Source: Roseovarius pelagicus
Lineage (GTDB): Bacteria; Pseudomonadota; Alphaproteobacteria; Rhodobacterales; Rhodobacteraceae
Length of the DNA: 64,000 bases
Direction: 5' to 3'
Assembly: GCF_025639885.1 (NCBI RefSeq)
Contig: NZ_CP106738.1
Coordinates: forward strand, 1,550,001 to 1,614,000
How positions within the stretch are numbered: the first letter of the stretch is position 1; each line of letters opens with the position of its first letter. The notes beneath the pieces were generated by a model. It was not told where the DNA came from and did not search any database. It saw only the letters and a program-made list of their open reading frames with translations. A program made the position numbers and the translations under genes. Positions 19,880 through 29,918 of the stretch are shown here, piece after piece.

Positions 19880-22081
19880 TCAGTAAAAACTCTGCGGGTC
19901 GATATCGACGCTCAGTCGCAGCGTGTTTGGCGCGCGGACGCTCTTGACCCAACGCGCAACCGCGCCTTGTAGTGGCGCGCCCTTCGGGGCCTTGACCAAC
20001 AGCCGGACCCGATGACGGCCCCGGATACGCGCGATGGGCGCAGGTGCAGGCCCATAGACTTGTGCCCCGATCTGGCGCAGCGGCCCATCGTTGTTCGCCA
20101 ATGTGTTGCCCAGATCGAACGCGTCCTGCAATTCGGGCGACGATAGAATGATCCCCGCCATCCGACCAAAGGGCGGCACGCCAGCCGCTTCGCGTCCCGC
20201 CGCTTCGGCGCGCCAGAACCCTTCTTCGTCACCACTCAGGATCGCACGGATCACCGGATGCTCGGGCTGGAAGGTCTGCAACAATGCCGTACCGGGCTTC
20301 TCGGCGCGCCCCGCACGCCCGGCGACCTGCCGCATCAACTGAAACGTGCGTTCTGCCGCACGCAGGTCCGACCCCTGCAGGCCGAGATCCGCATCAATCA
20401 CCCCCACCAGCGTCAACAAAGGGAAGTTATGTCCCTTCGCAACCAGTTGCGTGCCGATGATAATATCCGCACCACCCTCTGCGATCTTGCCGATCTGCTC
20501 CTTCAGCGCACGCGCAGAGCCGAACATATCCGAACTCAGCGTCGCGATCCGCGCCTCGGGAAACAGCGTCGCGGCCTCTTCGCCCATGCGTTCCACCCCT
20601 GGCCCGACAGCCGCCAGCCGACCTTCTGCCGCGCAGGACGGGCAAGCCTCCGGCATCGGTTTGGTCTCGCCGCATTGATGACACATCAGGCGTTTCAGAA
20701 AACGGTGTTCGACCATGCGCGCGTCACACTGATCACAACCGATCTGGTTTCCACAGGCGCGGCACAGCGTGACAGGTGCATATCCCCGGCGGTTGAGAAA
20801 GAGCAGCGACTGTTCACCCAACGCCAGCCGCGTTTTGATCGCGGCTTGCAAAGACGGGGAGATCCAGCGATCGCCGGGCAATGTCTCGGCCCGCATGTCG
20901 ATACAACGTATCTCGGGCATGACCGCCGCGCCAAAGCGCGCTTCGAGATCAAGCCGTTTGTACTTTCCGGCCTCCGCGTTGGACCATGATTCCAGTGACG
21001 GTGTCGCCGACGCAAGGATCACTTGTGCGCCACATATCGACGCGCGTAACACTGCCATGTCGCGGGCGTTGTACATCACGCCATCTTCTTGCTTGTAAGA
21101 GGTGTCGTGTTCTTCATCCACGACGATCAGTCCCAGATCACGAAACGGCAAGAATAGCGCTGAACGTGCACCCACCACCAGTTGCGCACCGCCCTGGCCC
21201 ACCATCTTCCAGATGCGTCGCCGCTCGGTCATCGTTACGCCGGAATGCCATTCGGCGGCGCGCGCACCGAACCGCGCCTCGACGCGGGACAGGAATTCTG
21301 CGCTCAGCGCTATCTCTGGCAGCAGCACCAATGCCTGACGCCCCTGCCGCAATGCCTCGGCCACTGCCTCCAGATAGACCTCAGTTTTGCCCGACCCGGT
21401 GACGCCACGCAGCAATGTCGTGCCGTAATCGCCTGTGCGAAGTGCCGCGCACAGCGCGTCAGCACAATCCGCCTGATCCTCCGTCAGCGCCTTGCCTGCA
21501 TGATCCGGATCCAGCCGCCGAAAGGGCAGATCGCGCGGCGTGTCTTCTTCTGCGACCACGCCTTGCTTAACCAAGCCTTTGATTACGCTGCTGCTGACAC
21601 CGGCTTCTTCGCTCAGTTCCTTGAGTGTGAACAGGGTGTCGCCATTGCCCTCCAACACATCCATCACCCGCAAACGGGCGTCGGTGATGCGGTCCGGGCT
21701 GCCGTGGCCCAGCCGGAACACCTTGCGCATCGACGGTGGATCACCCAACCCCGGGGCGCGTGTGGCCAGACGTAACATCGCCGTCATGGGCGTCAGCGTA
21801 TAGTCGGCTGCCCGGCGCAGGAATATCTGCATCTCCTCACGCATCGGAACGACATCCAGCACACGGATGACGCTGCGCACCTTATTAATGTCAAAATCAC
21901 CCTGCCCCGGCCCCCAAACAACGCCCACCACCTTGCGCGGGCCCAGCGGCACTTCGACGAACGCGCCGATTTGGCAACCACCCTCGGGTGCCTTGTAGTC
22001 CAGCAACCGGTCCAGCGGCTGTGTTGTCAGAACGCCCACCAGCGCACCTTGGTCAAAGAAATCAGCAGTGGGCGAGGACAA
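19880..22081 (-). CDS. priA: Primosomal protein N', helicase PriA
   Basis: Replication-restart DNA helicase of 733 residues. The N-terminal DNA-binding domain contains [14 protein letters not shown]. The helicase core has Walker [12 protein letters not shown] (about 225-235) and the [10 protein letters not shown] box. A zinc-binding insert carries four CxxC pairs ([13 protein letters not shown] ... CHQCGE ... CPSC). The C-terminal motifs include [14 protein letters not shown] and [13 protein letters not shown]. The start is a TTG (22081) with GGAG 8 nt upstream. It reads away from the transaldolase gene. Confidence 0.96.
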   Translation of the reverse strand: MSSPTADFFDQGALVGVLTTQPLDRLLDYKAPEGGCQIGAFVEVPLGPRKVVGVVWGPGQGDFDINKVRSVIRVLDVVPMREEMQIFLRRAADYTLTPMTAMLRLATRAPGLGDPPSMRKVFRLGHGSPDRITDARLRVMDVLEGNGDTLFTLKELSEEAGVSSSVIKGLVKQGVVAEEDTPRDLPFRRLDPDHAGKALTEDQADCADALCAALRTGDYGTTLLRGVTGSGKTEVYLEAVAEALRQGRQALVLLPEIALSAEFLSRVEARFGARAAEWHSGVTMTERRRIWKMVGQGGAQLVVGARSALFLPFRDLGLIVVDEEHDTSYKQEDGVMYNARDMAVLRASICGAQVILASATPSLESWSNAEAGKYKRLDLEARFGAAVMPEIRCIDMRAETLPGDRWISPSLQAAIKTRLALGEQSLLFLNRRGYAPVTLCRACGNQIGCDQCDARMVEHRFLKRLMCHQCGETKPMPEACPSCAAEGRLAAVGPGVERMGEEAATLFPEARIATLSSDMFGSARALKEQIGKIAEGGADIIIGTQLVAKGHNFPLLTLVGVIDADLGLQGSDLRAAERTFQLMRQVAGRAGRAEKPGTALLQTFQPEHPVIRAILSGDEEGFWRAEAAGREAAGVPPFGRMAGIILSSPELQDAFDLGNTLANNDGPLRQIGAQVYGPAPAPIARIRGRHRVRLLVKAPKGAPLQGAVARWVKSVRAPNTLRLSVDIDPQSFY

Positions 22082-22172
22082 TGGCAGGCTCCGGGAAAAG
22101 GGTTTCGGCAGGTCAGTCTATGAGGTAATGGAGGAGCCAACAAACTCCAATCCCGCCAGAGAGGGCAAGCCA

Positions 22173-22826
22173 ATGAAATTTTTCGTCGATACCGCAGAAG
22201 TCGATCAGATTGCCGAGTTGAACGACCTTGGCATGGTGGACGGGGTTACCACGAACCCGTCGCTGATTATGAAATCAGGCCGCGACATCATCGAAGTCAC
22301 CAAAGAAATCGCCGAGATGGTGGATGGCCCCGTCAGCGCAGAAGTGGTGGCGTTAGAGGCCGATGCGATGATCGAAGAAGGTCGTAAGCTGGCCAAGATC
22401 GCGGACAATATTGCGGTGAAAGTGCCGCTGACTTGGGCGGGCCTGAAGGCATGCAACGTGCTGTCGAACGAGGGCAACATGGTTAATGTCACACTCTGCT
22501 TCTCGGCCAATCAGGCGCTGTTGGCGGCCAAGGCCGGGGCCACGTTCATCAGCCCGTTCATCGGTCGACTGGATGACATCAACCTTGATGGGATGGAGTT
22601 GATTTCGGATATCCGCCAGATCTATGACAACTACGGCTATGACACCCAGATTCTGGCCGCCTCGATCCGTTCGGTGAACCACGCATATCAGGCGGCGATG
22701 ATTGGATCGGACGTGATGACTGCGCCGCCTGCCGTGATCAAGAAGATGGCAGAGCATCCGCTGACCGATGCCGGACTGGACGCGTTCATGAAGGACTGGG
22801 CCAAGACGGGTCAGAAGATCGTTTAA
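22173..22826 (+). CDS. Small transaldolase (fructose-6-phosphate aldolase / TalC type)
   Basis: Class I aldolase of 217 residues with a TIM barrel. The family start [23 protein letters not shown] (about 25-37), the Schiff-base Lys in NIAVKVPLT (about 84) and [12 protein letters not shown] are present. This short subfamily acts as transaldolase or fructose-6-phosphate aldolase; sequence alone does not decide. The frame is open upstream to 22068, but the MKFFVD start at 22173 has GAGGG 7 nt upstream and matches the family. Confidence 0.94.
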   Translation: MKFFVDTAEVDQIAELNDLGMVDGVTTNPSLIMKSGRDIIEVTKEIAEMVDGPVSAEVVALEADAMIEEGRKLAKIADNIAVKVPLTWAGLKACNVLSNEGNMVNVTLCFSANQALLAAKAGATFISPFIGRLDDINLDGMELISDIRQIYDNYGYDTQILAASIRSVNHAYQAAMIGSDVMTAPPAVIKKMAEHPLTDAGLDAFMKDWAKTGQKIV

Positions 22827-22880
22827 ACCCACTCGGCAGCATATCGCAAAATGTTTCGCCGCGCGCTGCGTGGCGACGGG

Positions 22881-22930
22881 CTGGGGGTTTTACCCCCAGA
22901 CCCCCGAGGATATTTCTGCAAGAAGAAAAA
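22881..22930. repeat. Short hairpin plus purine tail, candidate dispersed intergenic repeat
   Basis: A perfect 8-bp hairpin CTGGGGGT-TTT-ACCCCCAG (22881-22899) is followed by ACCCCCGAGGATATTT and an AAGAAGAAAAA tail. It lies 54 bp past the transaldolase stop. There is no T run. From memory, near-identical strings recur between genes in Roseobacter genomes; I see only one copy here. It may help end or stabilise the upstream transcript. Confidence 0.5.
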
Positions 22931-23064
22931 CCGGGCGGCATTAATGCCCGCGTATGTGCAGACCCTAAACCCAGATCGTAAATTTTGCCGCGTTCCTGAA
23001 TTCAGATGAAGATTTCCCCGCAACGCCATGCTATACCACCGCAAAACCAAAAAACGAGACGAGC

Positions 23065-23772
23065 ATGAGCAGCAGCACTAGGATCGACGACACTCTGCGC
23101 GAGCGGATCATTAGCCAACCAGATGTTATTCTGGAAGATCAGGATCTTATGCGCGCCCTCATTGCCGCGAACGAGCGCGCAATGGGTAGCAATATCGTCG
23201 ATCTGCGCGGTATTGCGATGGACCGGCTGGAGGCGCGGCTGGATCGGCTAGAGGATACCCATCGCAGTGTGATCGCCGCAGCCTATGACAATCTGGCGGG
23301 TACGAATCAGGTCCACCGCGCGATTCTGCGTATGCTTGACCCCGGCGAGTTCGAGACTTTCCTGCGCGATCTGGGGGGCGAGGTGGCTCATATCCTGCGC
23401 GTCGACGCGATCCGACTGGTGCTGGAATCGGTACAAAACGACGAAGACCCGGCTGTTAAACGGCTGGGCGATGTGCTGAGCGTGGCAGAACCGGGCTTTA
23501 TCGAGCGTTATCTGACTGGCGGGCGCGGCGCACCGCAGCGTCAGGTTACGCTGCGCCAAGTCAACGACAGCGACAACCGCCTTTATGGGGAGGAGGCCGG
23601 GTACATCCGCTCCGAGGCGTGTCTGCGGCTCGATTTCGGAGAAGACCGGCTGCCGGGCATGTTGGTTATGGGGGCCGAAGATCCGCATCAGTTCAGCCAG
23701 CAGCAGGGCACTGACCTTCTGACCTTCTTTGCCGGCGTGTTTGAGCGCAGCATGCGCCGCTGGCTGGCATGA
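23065..23772 (+). CDS. DUF484 family protein upstream of xerC
   Basis: A 235-residue soluble protein. The N-terminus RERIISQPDVILEDQDLMRALI is the usual DUF484 opening, followed by a coiled coil (about 40-75, MDRLEARLDRLEDTHRSVI) and a GAF-like domain (about 90-232) with CLRLDFGED and GMLVMGAEDPHQF. Function is not firmly known, but it is almost always next to xerC in proteobacteria. Its TGA overlaps the xerC ATG by 4 bp. Confidence 0.92.
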   Translation: MSSSTRIDDTLRERIISQPDVILEDQDLMRALIAANERAMGSNIVDLRGIAMDRLEARLDRLEDTHRSVIAAAYDNLAGTNQVHRAILRMLDPGEFETFLRDLGGEVAHILRVDAIRLVLESVQNDEDPAVKRLGDVLSVAEPGFIERYLTGGRGAPQRQVTLRQVNDSDNRLYGEEAGYIRSEACLRLDFGEDRLPGMLVMGAEDPHQFSQQQGTDLLTFFAGVFERSMRRWLA

Positions 23773-24683
23773 TATCGCCCGCCGCCCGCGATGCGTTGCA
23801 AAGCTGGTTGGCCACGGAACGCGCGCTCAAAGGTGCGGCAGAGAATACCATCACGGCCTACACGCGCGATGTATCCGATTTTCTGACCTTCATGACCCAG
23901 CACAAAGCAGAGCCTCAAGGCCTGCGTCCACTTGCCCAGATCGGTGTGAGTGATATGCGGGCATGGATGGCGCATACCCGCAGCGACGATGTCGGCCCTC
24001 GCAGTCTGGCACGAAAACTATCGGCGGTGAAATCCTTCTATCGTTGGCTGAGCGAGCGTGAAGGGTTCGAGCCGACCGCGGTTCTTGCGACCCGCTCGCC
24101 CAAGTTTCAGCGCAAACTGCCCCGCCCATTGAGCGAGGACGCCGCCCGTGCGGTCATCGACACGGTGGATATGCAATCGCAAACACCATGGATCAGCATC
24201 CGTGATCAGGCCGTCATTACCCTGCTCTACGGCTGTGGTTTACGGATATCAGAGGCATTGTCGCTGACCGGCGCTAACATACCGCTGGGCGAGGCGCTGC
24301 GCATCATCGGCAAGGGCGGCAAGGAGCGCGTCGTACCTGTATTGCCCGCCGCACGCGCCGCCGTCGCGGCCTATTCGCGCCTCTGCCCTTATCCGATAGA
24401 ACCGGACACGCCGCTTTTCCTTGGCGCACGAGGCGGTAAGCTGTCGCCACGCATCGTACAAAAGGTGATGGCGCAGGCGCGCATGCAGCTGGGCCTGCCC
24501 GCCACCGCGACCCCACACGCCATGCGGCACAGCTTTGCCACGCATCTGCTGAATGCTGGTGGCGATCTGCGTGCAATTCAGGAACTACTGGGACATGCGT
24601 CCCTGTCGACCACCCAAGCCTACACCGGGGTCGAGACCGCACGGCTGATGGAAGTTTACCAGCGCGCGCACCCCAAGGCGTGA
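23769..24683 (+). CDS. xerC: Tyrosine recombinase XerC
   Basis: A 304-residue site-specific recombinase that, with XerD, resolves chromosome dimers at dif. The N-terminal SAM-like core-binding domain (about 8-100) is followed by a catalytic domain with the full set of residues: Arg159 (GCGLRISE), Lys183 (GKGGKER), His250 and Arg253 (HAMRHSFATH), His276 (LLGHASLSTTQ) and Tyr285 (AYTGVE). Pairing with DUF484 and intact length favour housekeeping XerC over a phage or integron integrase. Confidence 0.93.
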   Translation: MISPAARDALQSWLATERALKGAAENTITAYTRDVSDFLTFMTQHKAEPQGLRPLAQIGVSDMRAWMAHTRSDDVGPRSLARKLSAVKSFYRWLSEREGFEPTAVLATRSPKFQRKLPRPLSEDAARAVIDTVDMQSQTPWISIRDQAVITLLYGCGLRISEALSLTGANIPLGEALRIIGKGGKERVVPVLPAARAAVAAYSRLCPYPIEPDTPLFLGARGGKLSPRIVQKVMAQARMQLGLPATATPHAMRHSFATHLLNAGGDLRAIQELLGHASLSTTQAYTGVETARLMEVYQRAHPKA

Positions 24684-24741
24684 CTGAACGGCATCTCAGT
24701 GCTGGATTGCACCGCATCCAGTTTTGCGCCATGAAGCGGCC

Positions 24742-25437
24742 ATGACAAAAGAAATCAAAGCCCTGTCCGTGCATCTGCTGACAGCGACCGGTGCCGTCTT
24801 TGCCATGCTCGCAATGCTGGCCGCCGCCGACGAGAAATGGAGCCTGATGTTTCTCTGGCTCGTTGTCGCATTTGCGGTGGACGGTGCCGATGGCCCGCTG
24901 GCGCGTAAATACGATGTGAATACGAACGCACCGCGCTTTGACGGCAATCTGCTCGATATGATCATCGACTACATCACCTATACGTTCATCCCGGCCTTTG
25001 CCCTGTTCAAATCCGGGTTGCTCCCGGGTTGGACGGGTTGGGTGGCGATCATCCTCATCACCTTTGCCAGCGCGATGTATTTCTGTGATCGCGGGATGAA
25101 GACCAAGGACAACTCATTTGCCGGCTTTCCGGGTTGCTGGAACATGGTTGTGCTGGTGCTGTTCGCGACCGAGCCGAATTTCTGGTTCAGTCTGGCCTTG
25201 GTCTCCGTGCTGGCAGTGGGCATGTTCCTGCCACTGAAATTCGTACATCCGGTGCGGACCGAGCGTTGGCGGGCTGTATCATTGCCAATGTGCTTTGCCT
25301 GGACATTCTTTGCGGGCTGGGCCGCGTGGGTCGATTTTCATCCTGAGAGCTGGGCGCATTGGGGGCTGGTTGTAACCTCGATCTACCTACTATGCGCCGG
25401 GATCGCACAACAGATCATTCCGGCACGACAAAGCTAA
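24742..25437 (+). CDS. pcs: Phosphatidylcholine synthase
   Basis: A 231-residue membrane enzyme of the CDP-alcohol phosphotransferase family that joins CDP-diacylglycerol and choline to make phosphatidylcholine and CMP. The catalytic motif is clear: DGADGPLAR followed by RFDGNLLDMIIDY. Pcs-specific features are ALSVHLLTATG at the N-terminus, GMKTKDNSFAGFPGCWNMVV and FLPLKFVHPVR. It has six to eight TM segments. A longer TTG start at 24724 exists, but ATG 24742 matches the family. It is monocistronic, 58 bp after xerC. Confidence 0.9.
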   Translation: MTKEIKALSVHLLTATGAVFAMLAMLAAADEKWSLMFLWLVVAFAVDGADGPLARKYDVNTNAPRFDGNLLDMIIDYITYTFIPAFALFKSGLLPGWTGWVAIILITFASAMYFCDRGMKTKDNSFAGFPGCWNMVVLVLFATEPNFWFSLALVSVLAVGMFLPLKFVHPVRTERWRAVSLPMCFAWTFFAGWAAWVDFHPESWAHWGLVVTSIYLLCAGIAQQIIPARQS

Positions 25438-25471
25438 GTAAGCGACGGCTCGTATCGAACGGCGCATGCTG

Positions 25472-25927
25472 CTAGATCAATAACCCAGCGGCACCCTCGT
25501 GCTTTAGCAGCCACACTTTGGTTTCCACCCCTCCGCGCGCCGAAAACCCGCCAAGCCCATTGGCACCCAAAACACGATGGCAGGGTATGATCACGGGGAT
25601 CGGATTCCCGCCACAGCCGCTACCCACCGCCTGCGCGGGCACGCCTAACGCCGATGCGATCTCGCCGTAGGTGCGTGTTTCACCGTAAGGGATCGCTGAG
25701 ATCTGATCGCACACGTCGCGCTGGAAATCGGTGCCGCCTACGCGCAGCGGCAGATCGAATACCGTCAGTGTTCCGTCAAAATACGCCGTTATCTGGCGTC
25801 GCGCCTCTTCCAGTTCCGGCGTGCTGTCACTGGCGTTGGTCCGCCGCCAATCAATTGCAGTGATGTCTGCATTTTCGCTGACGACGGTCATAGGACCAAT
25901 AGGCGTGGAAAACGTGACCGCAGGCAT
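25472..25927 (-). CDS. ogt: Methylated-DNA--protein-cysteine methyltransferase
   Basis: A 151-residue suicide DNA-repair protein that removes methyl from O6-methylguanine. The active-site motif IPVIIPCHRVLGANGLGGFS (about 110-129) has the acceptor Cys in PCHR, and the helix-turn-helix region PYGETRTYGEIASALGVPAQAVG precedes it. An N-terminal RNase H-like domain is present but there is no Ada regulatory domain, hence the Ogt type. It is 6 bp downstream of trpA. Confidence 0.94.
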   Translation of the reverse strand: MPAVTFSTPIGPMTVVSENADITAIDWRRTNASDSTPELEEARRQITAYFDGTLTVFDLPLRVGGTDFQRDVCDQISAIPYGETRTYGEIASALGVPAQAVGSGCGGNPIPVIIPCHRVLGANGLGGFSARGGVETKVWLLKHEGAAGLLI

Positions 25928-25933
25928 CGCAGA

Positions 25934-26725
25934 TCAGGCCGAATGCGCGCCGTCTGCCAGTCCTTTGACGAACTCCAGAACCTCAGCCGGGCTGTTCCCA
26001 TCGGCCATTTTGGCGACGATCGCCGACCCGACCACCGCGCCATCTGCAATACTGGCGATCGCCTTAGAGGTTTCGGGCGTGCGGATACCAAAGCCGACGA
26101 TAACCGGCAGATCGGTCTGTGCCTTGATCCGGGCCACTTCGGGCGCCACGTCACCTGCCTCGGGGGCCGCCGCACCGGTAATCCCGGTGATCGAGACGTA
26201 ATACACAAAGCCCGACGTGTTCTCCAACACCTTGGGCAGACGTTTGTCATCCGTCGTGGGGGTGGCCAGCCGGATAAAGTTCAACCCGGCGGCTTGGGCG
26301 GGAATGCACAGTTCGTCATCCTCTTCGGGCGGCAGATCAACCACGATCAGCCCGTCAATTCCAGCCTCGCGCGCATCGCTCAGAAACTTGTCCACGCCGC
26401 GACTGTAGATCGGGTTATAATACCCCATCAGGACGATGGGCGTCGTGTCATCACCCTTGCGAAACTCTGCCGCCATATCGAGGGTGCGCTGCAATGTCAT
26501 CCCGCCGCCCAAGGCACGCTGACCGGCTAACTGGATTGTCGGGCCATCCGCCATCGGATCGGTAAAGGGCAAGCCCAGCTCGATGATATCAACACCTGCG
26601 CCGGGCAGGCCTTTGATTACCTCCAGAGAAGTGTCGTAATCGGGATCACCTGCCATGACATACGACACGAAAGCTTTCTTGCCCGCGGCTTTCAGTTCTG
26701 CGAATTTAGTGTCGATCCTGGACAT
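25934..26725 (-). CDS. trpA: Tryptophan synthase alpha chain
   Basis: TIM-barrel subunit of 263 residues that cleaves indole-3-glycerol phosphate to indole and glyceraldehyde 3-phosphate. Visible are the catalytic Glu and Asp in [37 protein letters not shown], and the phosphate-binding [11 protein letters not shown]. The start [11 protein letters not shown] at 26725 has GAGGGG 6 nt upstream; upstream in-frame ATGs are less likely. No trpB is nearby; the next gene is ogt. Confidence 0.95.
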   Translation of the reverse strand: MSRIDTKFAELKAAGKKAFVSYVMAGDPDYDTSLEVIKGLPGAGVDIIELGLPFTDPMADGPTIQLAGQRALGGGMTLQRTLDMAAEFRKGDDTTPIVLMGYYNPIYSRGVDKFLSDAREAGIDGLIVVDLPPEEDDELCIPAQAAGLNFIRLATPTTDDKRLPKVLENTSGFVYYVSITGITGAAAPEAGDVAPEVARIKAQTDLPVIVGFGIRTPETSKAIASIADGAVVGSAIVAKMADGNSPAEVLEFVKGLADGAHSA

Positions 26726-26904
26726 TGGCATCCCCTCTTGCATGCTGCCTCTCCTTTGCGGCTTTGTGACGCGAAAATCAATGGCGCACAGGTGATTTTC
26801 CGTAGGGTGCATCGCCGAGGCTGATGCAGGCGATCACAAATGCGCATTTGCGCCGCCAGCACATGCGCGGCAAACTTCCTGTCTGCGCCGCAAAGGACAA
26901 TCCA

Positions 26905-27732
26905 ATGACCGTTCAGAAAATCGCCTCCTTCACGCTTGATGGCGCTGGTGGAAACCCGGCAGGCGTTTTAATCGCGGCAGTTCTCCCGCCTGACGACGAA
27001 ATGCAACGTATCGCCGCCGAAGTCGGATTCTCCGAGACCGCCTTTGCCGCGCCTCAGGGTGACGGGTTTCGGGTTCGTTACTTTGCGCCCGAGGCCGAAG
27101 TGCCGTTCTGTGGACATGCCACCATCGCGCTTGGCGCGGCTCTGGGGGCGGCCTATGGGGCGGGGGCATATGATCTGACACTGAACGAGGCGATGATTTC
27201 GGTCCTTGCCTATGAGGACGCTGGCGCTTGGGGTGCGCGGCTGACCTCGCCGCCGACATCCTATCGCGCTGTCTCTGATCAAACTCTTGCTGCGTTTTGC
27301 ACGCTATTCGGGCTGAAAATCGGTGATCTGGCTCCTGATCTGCCGCCTGTGCTGGCCAATGGCGGGGCAGAGCATCTGATTTTGCCACTCGCACATGCTG
27401 CGTTACTGCAGGACATGGCCTATGACTTTGACGCTGGCGCTGCATTGATGCAGCAGCACGGATTGGTCACGGTAGACCTGATCTGGCGCGAACGCGCGGA
27501 TCTCATCCATGCCCGAAATGCCTTTGCCGGGCACGGCGTCTACGAGGACCCCGCAACCGGGGCGGCTGCGGCTGCATTGGCGGGCTATCTGCGTGACAGC
27601 GGCGTACATGCGGACCTGTTCGAAGTCATACAAGGCGTGGGCATGGGTATGCCATCGCGCCTGCATGTAGCAGCGTGCGCAGGTTCCGGCGCGCCGGTCG
27701 AGGTCGCAGGTTTGACGCGCTTGTTGGGCTAG
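26905..27732 (+). CDS. PhzF family isomerase-like protein
   Basis: A 275-residue member of the PhzF/diaminopimelate-epimerase-fold family. The N-terminal GGNPAGVL, the catalytic-region VGFSETAF and the EVPFCGHATIALGAAL block (about 64-80) are conserved, and a second-domain counterpart is DPATGAAAAALAGYL (about 217-231). These proteins isomerise or epimerise small acids; the substrate here is unknown. The start ATG 26905 has AAAGGA upstream, whereas the open frame back to 26824 lacks support. It is divergent from trpA. Confidence 0.88.
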   Translation: MTVQKIASFTLDGAGGNPAGVLIAAVLPPDDEMQRIAAEVGFSETAFAAPQGDGFRVRYFAPEAEVPFCGHATIALGAALGAAYGAGAYDLTLNEAMISVLAYEDAGAWGARLTSPPTSYRAVSDQTLAAFCTLFGLKIGDLAPDLPPVLANGGAEHLILPLAHAALLQDMAYDFDAGAALMQQHGLVTVDLIWRERADLIHARNAFAGHGVYEDPATGAAAAALAGYLRDSGVHADLFEVIQGVGMGMPSRLHVAACAGSGAPVEVAGLTRLLG

Positions 27733-27854
27733 CGCCGTATGCCGGGCTGAACTGCGGCCTACATCTGCGGCTTTTGCGGCTGCAATGCGCCCCCACCCTT
27801 GCGCCCGCCCGCGCCAACCCATAGAAGCGGCGCTGCTGTCATAAGAGGTGCGTT

Positions 27855-28952
27855 ATGGGCTTTAAAATGGGAATCGTGGGTCTGCCGAACGTCGGTAAAT
27901 CAACGCTTTTTAACGCGCTGACGCGCACCGCTGCCGCGCAGGCCGCAAACTTTCCGTTTTGCACGATCGAGCCCAACGTAGGCGACGTTGCCGTGCCCGA
28001 CGCCCGGCTGGATAAACTGGCGGGAATCGCAGGCAGCAAACAGATCATCCCCACCCGGATGACCTTTGTGGACATTGCCGGGCTGGTAAAGGGTGCCAGC
28101 AAGGGTGAAGGACTTGGCAACCAATTCCTTGCGAACATCCGTGAGGTGGACGCCATCGCCCATGTGTTGCGCTGCTTTGAGGATGGCGACGTCACCCATG
28201 TGGAAAACCGCATTGATCCCGTGGCCGACGCCGAAACGATCGAGACCGAGCTAATGTTGGCCGACATCGAAAGCATCGAAAAACGCCTGCAAAACATCGT
28301 GCGCAAGGTACGCGGCGGCGACAAGGAAGCCGTGCAGCAGGAACGTCTGCTGCGCGCTGCTCTGGCCGCACTAGAGGATGGCAAGCCTGCGCGCACTGTC
28401 GAAGTCGACGACGAAGACATTCGCGCTTGGAAACTGCTTCAGCTACTGACCACGAAACCGGTCCTGTATGTCTGCAACGTCGGCGAAGGCGATGCGGCGG
28501 ACGGCAATGACCTCTCTGCCAAGGTTGCCGAAATGGCCGCGGCAGAAGGCAACGCCCATGTGATTATCAGCGCCCAGATCGAAGAGGAAATCAGCCAGCT
28601 CGATCTGGAGGAGGCGCAGATGTTCCTCGAAGAGATGGGCCTGCACGAGGCCGGGCTGGATCGCTTGATCCGCGCGGGGTATGAATTGTTGCACCTTGAG
28701 ACCTATTTTACCGTTGGTCCCAAAGAGGCGCGCGCCTGGACGATTAAATCCGGTACGTCGGCTCCCAAGGCGGCAGGCGTGATCCACGGCGACTTTGAAA
28801 AGGGCTTCATCCGCGCCGAAACGATTGCCTATGACGATTTCATCTCGCTGGGCGGCGAACAACCGGCCAAAGAGGCCGGCAAGATGCGTGCAGAAGGCAA
28901 AAGCTATATCGTCAAGGATGGCGATGTTCTGCACTTCTTGTTCAATACCTGA
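27855..28952 (+). CDS. ychF: Redox-responsive ATPase YchF (Obg-like)
   Basis: A 365-residue P-loop protein of the TRAFAC class that prefers ATP over GTP and associates with ribosomes. G1 is GLPNVGKST (about 9-17), followed by the NFPFCTIEPNVG switch region, G3 DIAGLVKGASKGEGLGNQFL, and the C-terminal TGS domain with ARAWTIKSGTSAPKAAGVIH and DFISLGGEQPAKEAGK. Length and motifs are full. AGAGGTG provides the SD site. Confidence 0.97.
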   Translation: MGFKMGIVGLPNVGKSTLFNALTRTAAAQAANFPFCTIEPNVGDVAVPDARLDKLAGIAGSKQIIPTRMTFVDIAGLVKGASKGEGLGNQFLANIREVDAIAHVLRCFEDGDVTHVENRIDPVADAETIETELMLADIESIEKRLQNIVRKVRGGDKEAVQQERLLRAALAALEDGKPARTVEVDDEDIRAWKLLQLLTTKPVLYVCNVGEGDAADGNDLSAKVAEMAAAEGNAHVIISAQIEEEISQLDLEEAQMFLEEMGLHEAGLDRLIRAGYELLHLETYFTVGPKEARAWTIKSGTSAPKAAGVIHGDFEKGFIRAETIAYDDFISLGGEQPAKEAGKMRAEGKSYIVKDGDVLHFLFNT

Positions 28953-28997
28953 CAAGCATTTCGAGCACCCCGGTAGCCGACCAGAAAGGGCGCGTTC

Positions 28998-29918
28998 TCA
29001 GAGCGCGAACTTACCGCAGGCCGCCATAACCAGTGTTTCAAAAGCCAGCGTCGCGGCCAGAAAGGCCGACATACCACCGACATCGTGCGGTGGGCTGATC
29101 GTGTTTATGTCGACCGAGACAACGTTCAACCCAGCCAACGCCTGAAGCACAGCGAACCCCTCGCGCGCGGAAGCGCCGCCCCAAGCGGGCGTACAGACGC
29201 CCGGCGCCACCGCTGGATCGAAAAAGTCCATGTCAAAGCACAAATAGACCGGTCGACCGTCAATCCTGTCACGCACCTGACCCATGGTCGCGTCGATCCC
29301 GTCTTTGATCAACTGGTCCATGCCGATAATGCCATAACCCAGTTGTCGACCGTAATCGTAGACGCCCGGCACCATATGGCTGCGCCGTGTGCCGATGTGA
29401 ATCGACCCGCGCGGATCGATCAAACCTTCTTCGAATGCTCTGGCGAACGGTGTGGCATTGTTCAACCCGTCAATGGGATAGGCGTCTGTATGCGCATCCA
29501 GATGCACCACACAAAGCTCCGGGTACCGCCGGGCCAGCGCGCGCATCTGCGGCAAAGCGATGGCACCGTCCCCCCCAAGAGCGATGGGCAACGCGCCTCC
29601 GCTCAGGGCTATATCCATCGCTGCCTCGATAATGCCCATTGCGCCATCTACGTCCCCCGGTGTCACAGAGGCGTCTCCCAGATCAACCAACCCGAGCTGT
29701 TCCAGCGGATTTATCCCGCTGTCCCCATCCCATGGTCGCAGCAACAGCGACTGTTCGCGGATTGAAAATGGCCCCAGCCGCGCCCCAACACGTGTCGGAT
29801 GTGCACCGCAATCAAAGGGTAATCCCAATATGACGCCCCGTGCCGCACCGGGGTCGGTGACATGCGGCACCCCCATAAAGCTCAGCGGAGCACGAAAAGG
29901 ATGTGTCATATCAATCAT
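28998..29918 (-). CDS. Arginase/agmatinase-family protein with altered metal site
   Basis: A 306-residue ureohydrolase-fold protein, so a guanidino compound hydrolase by family. The metal motifs DAHTD (about 141-145) and FDMDFFDPAVAPG (Asp229, Asp231) are intact, but the first motif, normally GGDHS-like, reads GGDGAIALP: Gly118 replaces the His that ligates one manganese. It may have reduced or different activity. The ATG at 29918 overlaps the end of the amidohydrolase gene; ATG 29909 is an alternative. It ends 45 bp from the convergent ychF stop. Within this locus a guanidino substrate is plausible but unproven. Confidence 0.85.
   Translation of the reverse strand: MIDMTHPFRAPLSFMGVPHVTDPGAARGVILGLPFDCGAHPTRVGARLGPFSIREQSLLLRPWDGDSGINPLEQLGLVDLGDASVTPGDVDGAMGIIEAAMDIALSGGALPIALGGDGAIALPQMRALARRYPELCVVHLDAHTDAYPIDGLNNATPFARAFEEGLIDPRGSIHIGTRRSHMVPGVYDYGRQLGYGIIGMDQLIKDGIDATMGQVRDRIDGRPVYLCFDMDFFDPAVAPGVCTPAWGGASAREGFAVLQALAGLNVVSVDINTISPPHDVGGMSAFLAATLAFETLVMAACGKFAL

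Noticed and set aside
22823..23050. A 75-residue minus-strand frame between the transaldolase and DUF484 genes
   Set aside because: It spans the hairpin element and has a composition unlike a real protein.
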